From: Candidatus Eiseniibacteriota bacterium
Lineage (GTDB): Bacteria > Arandabacterota > Arandabacteria > Arandabacterales > Arandabacteraceae
Direction: 5' to 3'
Assembly: GCA_030592245.1 (NCBI GenBank)
Contig: JAUVJV010000097.1
Coordinates: 1-7,446 of the forward strand
Length of the DNA: 7,446 nt
In this document: positions 5,974-7,446 of the stretch, one piece after another
Position numbering within the stretch: position 1 is the stretch's first letter
How the letters are laid out: every line of letters begins with the position of its first letter
Translations under genes and position numbers: made by a program
Notes under the pieces: model-generated
What the model was told of the DNA's origin: nothing
Database searches by the model: none
What the model saw: the letters and a program-made list of their open reading frames with translations, nothing else

Positions 5974-7206
5974 ATGAGATGGATAAGGATGCTCATCCCT
6001 GTAGTCTTGCTCATGATTCTGCTTGTTTCCGGGTGTTCGGAAATGCGAGAGGCGACGCTCGAACGGGGAACCCAGCTTTTCCTGGATAACAGGCTGGACG
6101 ATGCCCTGCCCGTGCTGGAGGCATCAACCAAGCTCTGGAAAGACAACCCCGAGACCTTTGCCTGGCTCGCAGAGTGCCTGCGGCGCCTTGACAGGTTCGA
6201 CGAAGCCGCTGAGACGGCATATCAGGCTCTAGAGCTTGACACCCAACACGCATTCGCCCACACGGTCCTGGGCGACCTCTTCAACCCCCAACTGAGCACC
6301 TGGGGCAGGGTGGACTCCGACAGCACCTGGTTTCATCTCCGGGAGGCAGTGAAGTACGATCCCGACGATGGGAATGCCTGGTCTGCCCTGTGGGTTCAGG
6401 CCATGATGCGAGGCGAGCTCCAGGTCGAACAGACCGCGGCCACAAGGATGATAGACAGCGGATTTCTTTCCAAGCCGCTCCTTGCCTATAACAGGTGGCA
6501 GCTCGAACACCTCCCTGAGAATGCGATTCTCCTCACCAACGGGGACATGGACACCTATCCTGCTGCCGCGCTCAAGGCCAGGGAAGGGCTGAGGGAAGAT
6601 GTGGCACTGATAAATCTCAGTCTGCTCAATATGCCCTGGTACCAGCGCCTGATGGCGGAGCGCCATAACCTGCCTCTGGTCTCTGAGGTGGGTATGCCGG
6701 CTGTGGACCTCGATGGCGATGTGGCGCTTCCAGGCCGGCAGGTGGTCAGGATGTGGATGGATCTACAGAAGGCAGGAGAGCTCGACCGGCCGCTTTGCGT
6801 GGCCATCACCGTGGCCGATCTCGATTTCACCCCCGATGCGATGGATAGAATGGCGCTCTGCGGGCCCTACTATGAGATACATCCGGTTCCCGTGGGTGCT
6901 GAAGTCAATGTTGCGAAGCTCAAGAACAGCCTCAATGCCATCGATCCGCCGGAGTTCGAAGGTGAGTTCGCGACGCCCATTGACAGGAGTCCGGTCAGGC
7001 GGGTCGGCACCAACCGTCTGGCCACCAATGTCACCTCGGCCATGCTCAAGTATGCTTATGCCCTTGCCGAAGAAAACCGGTGGGAAGAGGCTGAGACGGT
7101 GCTTGCCCAGGCCGAGGAATTTGATTCGAAAATCCTTGCCGGAGGCGCATGCAGTGAACACATGCGGTCCCTCCGGGATACGATAGAGATGCAGAACCCG
7201 CAGTAA
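5974..7206 (+). CDS. TPR-containing lipoprotein of unknown function
   Basis: This is a 410-residue predicted lipoprotein. Residues 1-20 are a short basic start and a hydrophobic core ending in the lipobox V18-S-G-C21; Ser at +2 suggests sorting to the outer membrane. Two TPR-like helical pairs follow (about 28-61 and 62-95), then a third less regular one around 115-145, and another at the C-terminus (about 355-385, AYALAEENRWEEAETVLAQAEEF). The middle part (181-227: PENAILLTNGDMDTYP, then LREDVALINLSLLNMPWY) strongly resembles the soluble segment of DUF2723-type membrane proteins (ILFTNGDNDT...VVNLSLLNTPWY), but here no membrane segments accompany it. The function is unknown; a scaffold or envelope assembly role is plausible. 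ATG at 5974 is chosen because AAAGGAG lies 8 nt upstream and the signal peptide starts there; the frame extends upstream to 5896 without support. It is a single-gene unit closed by a terminator. Confidence 0.8.
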   Translation: MRWIRMLIPVVLLMILLVSGCSEMREATLERGTQLFLDNRLDDALPVLEASTKLWKDNPETFAWLAECLRRLDRFDEAAETAYQALELDTQHAFAHTVLGDLFNPQLSTWGRVDSDSTWFHLREAVKYDPDDGNAWSALWVQAMMRGELQVEQTAATRMIDSGFLSKPLLAYNRWQLEHLPENAILLTNGDMDTYPAAALKAREGLREDVALINLSLLNMPWYQRLMAERHNLPLVSEVGMPAVDLDGDVALPGRQVVRMWMDLQKAGELDRPLCVAITVADLDFTPDAMDRMALCGPYYEIHPVPVGAEVNVAKLKNSLNAIDPPEFEGEFATPIDRSPVRRVGTNRLATNVTSAMLKYAYALAEENRWEEAETVLAQAEEFDSKILAGGACSEHMRSLRDTIEMQNPQ

Positions 7207-7228
7207 TATAGACCCTCCTGCGGAAACT

Positions 7229-7257
7229 GGCCGGAGACGTGTGGTCCGTCTCCGGCC
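7229..7257 (+). terminator. Intrinsic-type terminator after the lipoprotein gene
   Basis: GGCCGGAGACG (7229-7239) and CGTCTCCGGCC (7247-7257) make a perfect 11-bp stem with a 7-nt loop, 22 bp after the stop codon. The following TAACCTTATTT is only moderately T-rich, so the release signal is weaker than in a classic terminator. It shares no sequence with the GGGGACAG hairpins. Confidence 0.75.
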
Positions 7258-7292
7258 TAACCTTATTTGCCGGCAAATTCACAATCCTGGGG

Positions 7293-7330
7293 TCAGGTAC
7301 CGATATGTGAATTCACATATCGGTACCTGA
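7293..7330. repeat. Perfect 38-bp palindrome with GGGGTCAGGTACC edge
   Basis: TCAGGTACCGATATGTGAA (7293-7311) is followed at once by its exact reverse complement (7312-7330), with no spacer. On the left it is preceded by CCTGGG, giving GGGGTCAGGTACC, which matches 10 of 13 bases of the GGGGACAGACACC edge of the hairpin at 1447. On the right the expected CCCC is missing; TAATCATAAAG follows instead. It lies outside the terminator of the lipoprotein gene and just before the putative IS110-like element. It may be a REP-type unit. Confidence 0.8.
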
Positions 7331-7341
7331 TAATCATAAAG

Positions 7342-7423
7342 AGGCACCTCCCGAGCATTCCACGAGAGTTAGCTCTCTGTTTCGGCTATGCTCGTGTTGA
7401 AGGACACAAGAAAGGAGGTGCCT
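7342..7423 (+). promoter_or_regulatory. Structured leader sequestering the ribosome-binding site of the next ORF
   Basis: Nested stems can form. The outer stem is AGGCACCTCC (7342-7351) with GGAGGTGCCT (7414-7423), 10 bp. The middle stem is CGAGCAT (7352-7358) with ATGCTCG (7388-7394), 7 bp. The inner stem is GAGAG (7364-7368) with CTCTC (7373-7377), 5 bp, and GTGT/ACAC (7394-7407) offers a small side stem that competes for one base. The outer right arm covers the Shine-Dalgarno AAAGGAGG (7411-7418) of the ATG at 7425, so translation should be low unless the stem opens. Such sequestration is common in transposase leaders. A link to an IS110 bridge RNA is possible but not shown. Confidence 0.55.
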
Positions 7424-7424
7424 G

Positions 7425-7446
7425 ATGAGATTGTACGTTGGATTGG
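7425..7446 (+). CDS. Start of a putative IS110-family transposase (3' truncated by window end)
   Basis: ATG at 7425 has AAAGGAGG 6 nt upstream and opens a frame reading M-R-L-Y-V-G-L before the window ends. IS110/IS1111 transposases (DEDD recombinases) commonly begin M-[KR]-L-Y-V-G-[IL]-D, where the next residue would be the first catalytic Asp; that residue is just beyond the edge. Seven residues are very little evidence. Other proteins starting with a similar beta strand, such as ThpR-like RNA ligase/phosphodiesterases (MRLFVAL), cannot be excluded. Support comes from the translation-repressing leader and the abutting palindrome, both common at such elements. Confidence 0.4.

Noticed and set aside
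5778..6089. A + strand open frame of 103 codons across the lipoprotein start
   Set aside because: It begins inside the thi4 terminator hairpin and overlaps the lipoprotein signal peptide in another frame; no plausible ribosome-binding site or similarity.
1..7446. CRISPR array, tRNA or rRNA genes
   Set aside because: No regularly spaced direct repeats and no tRNA-like cloverleaf or rRNA sequence was recognised on either strand.

Overview
The window is about 7.4 kb of moderately GC-rich bacterial chromosome. It looks like an anaerobe or microaerophile with a diderm envelope. It pairs rubrerythrin with desulfoferrodoxin, the superoxide and peroxide reductive defence of anaerobes. It carries a Thi4 thiazole synthase of the His type, thought to need free sulfide and Fe(II) and little oxygen. 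It also encodes a lipoprotein with a clear lipobox. A sulfate-reducer-like deltaproteobacterium or one of the uncultured FCB-type phyla would fit, but nothing here fixes the phylum.

Layout from left to right. Positions 1-312 are the C-terminal part of a RimJ/RimL-like GNAT acetyltransferase. Positions 439-1432 hold a two-gene + strand unit, rubrerythrin (rbr) then desulfoferrodoxin (dfx). It ends in a perfect 20-bp stem hairpin with a T run that also belongs to a dispersed palindromic repeat family. Positions 4751-1498 hold a two-gene - strand unit: a large exported alpha/beta hydrolase with a Ser-Asp-His triad, followed 23 bp later by a polytopic membrane protein with an HExxH zinc-protease motif. 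Positions 4752-4942 are a divergent promoter region whose two candidate -35 boxes form a small inverted repeat. Positions 4943-5725 encode Thi4 on the + strand, followed by a decayed second copy of the hairpin repeat. Positions 5974-7206 encode a TPR lipoprotein with a clear Rho-independent-type terminator. From 7289 to the right end there is a third, perfect 38-bp palindrome, then a structured leader that hides a Shine-Dalgarno sequence, then the first seven codons of an ORF resembling an IS110-family transposase.

How the parts relate. Rbr and Dfx are a functional pair: superoxide to peroxide, then peroxide to water. The exported hydrolase and the membrane protease-like protein are probably co-expressed and both envelope-associated. 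Thi4 and the lipoprotein look like single-gene units. The three extragenic palindromes share a GGGGnCAG edge and give the region a mobile-repeat texture. The most notable non-genic signal is the right edge, where a palindrome that seems to lack its outer right arm abuts the leader of a putative IS110-like element.
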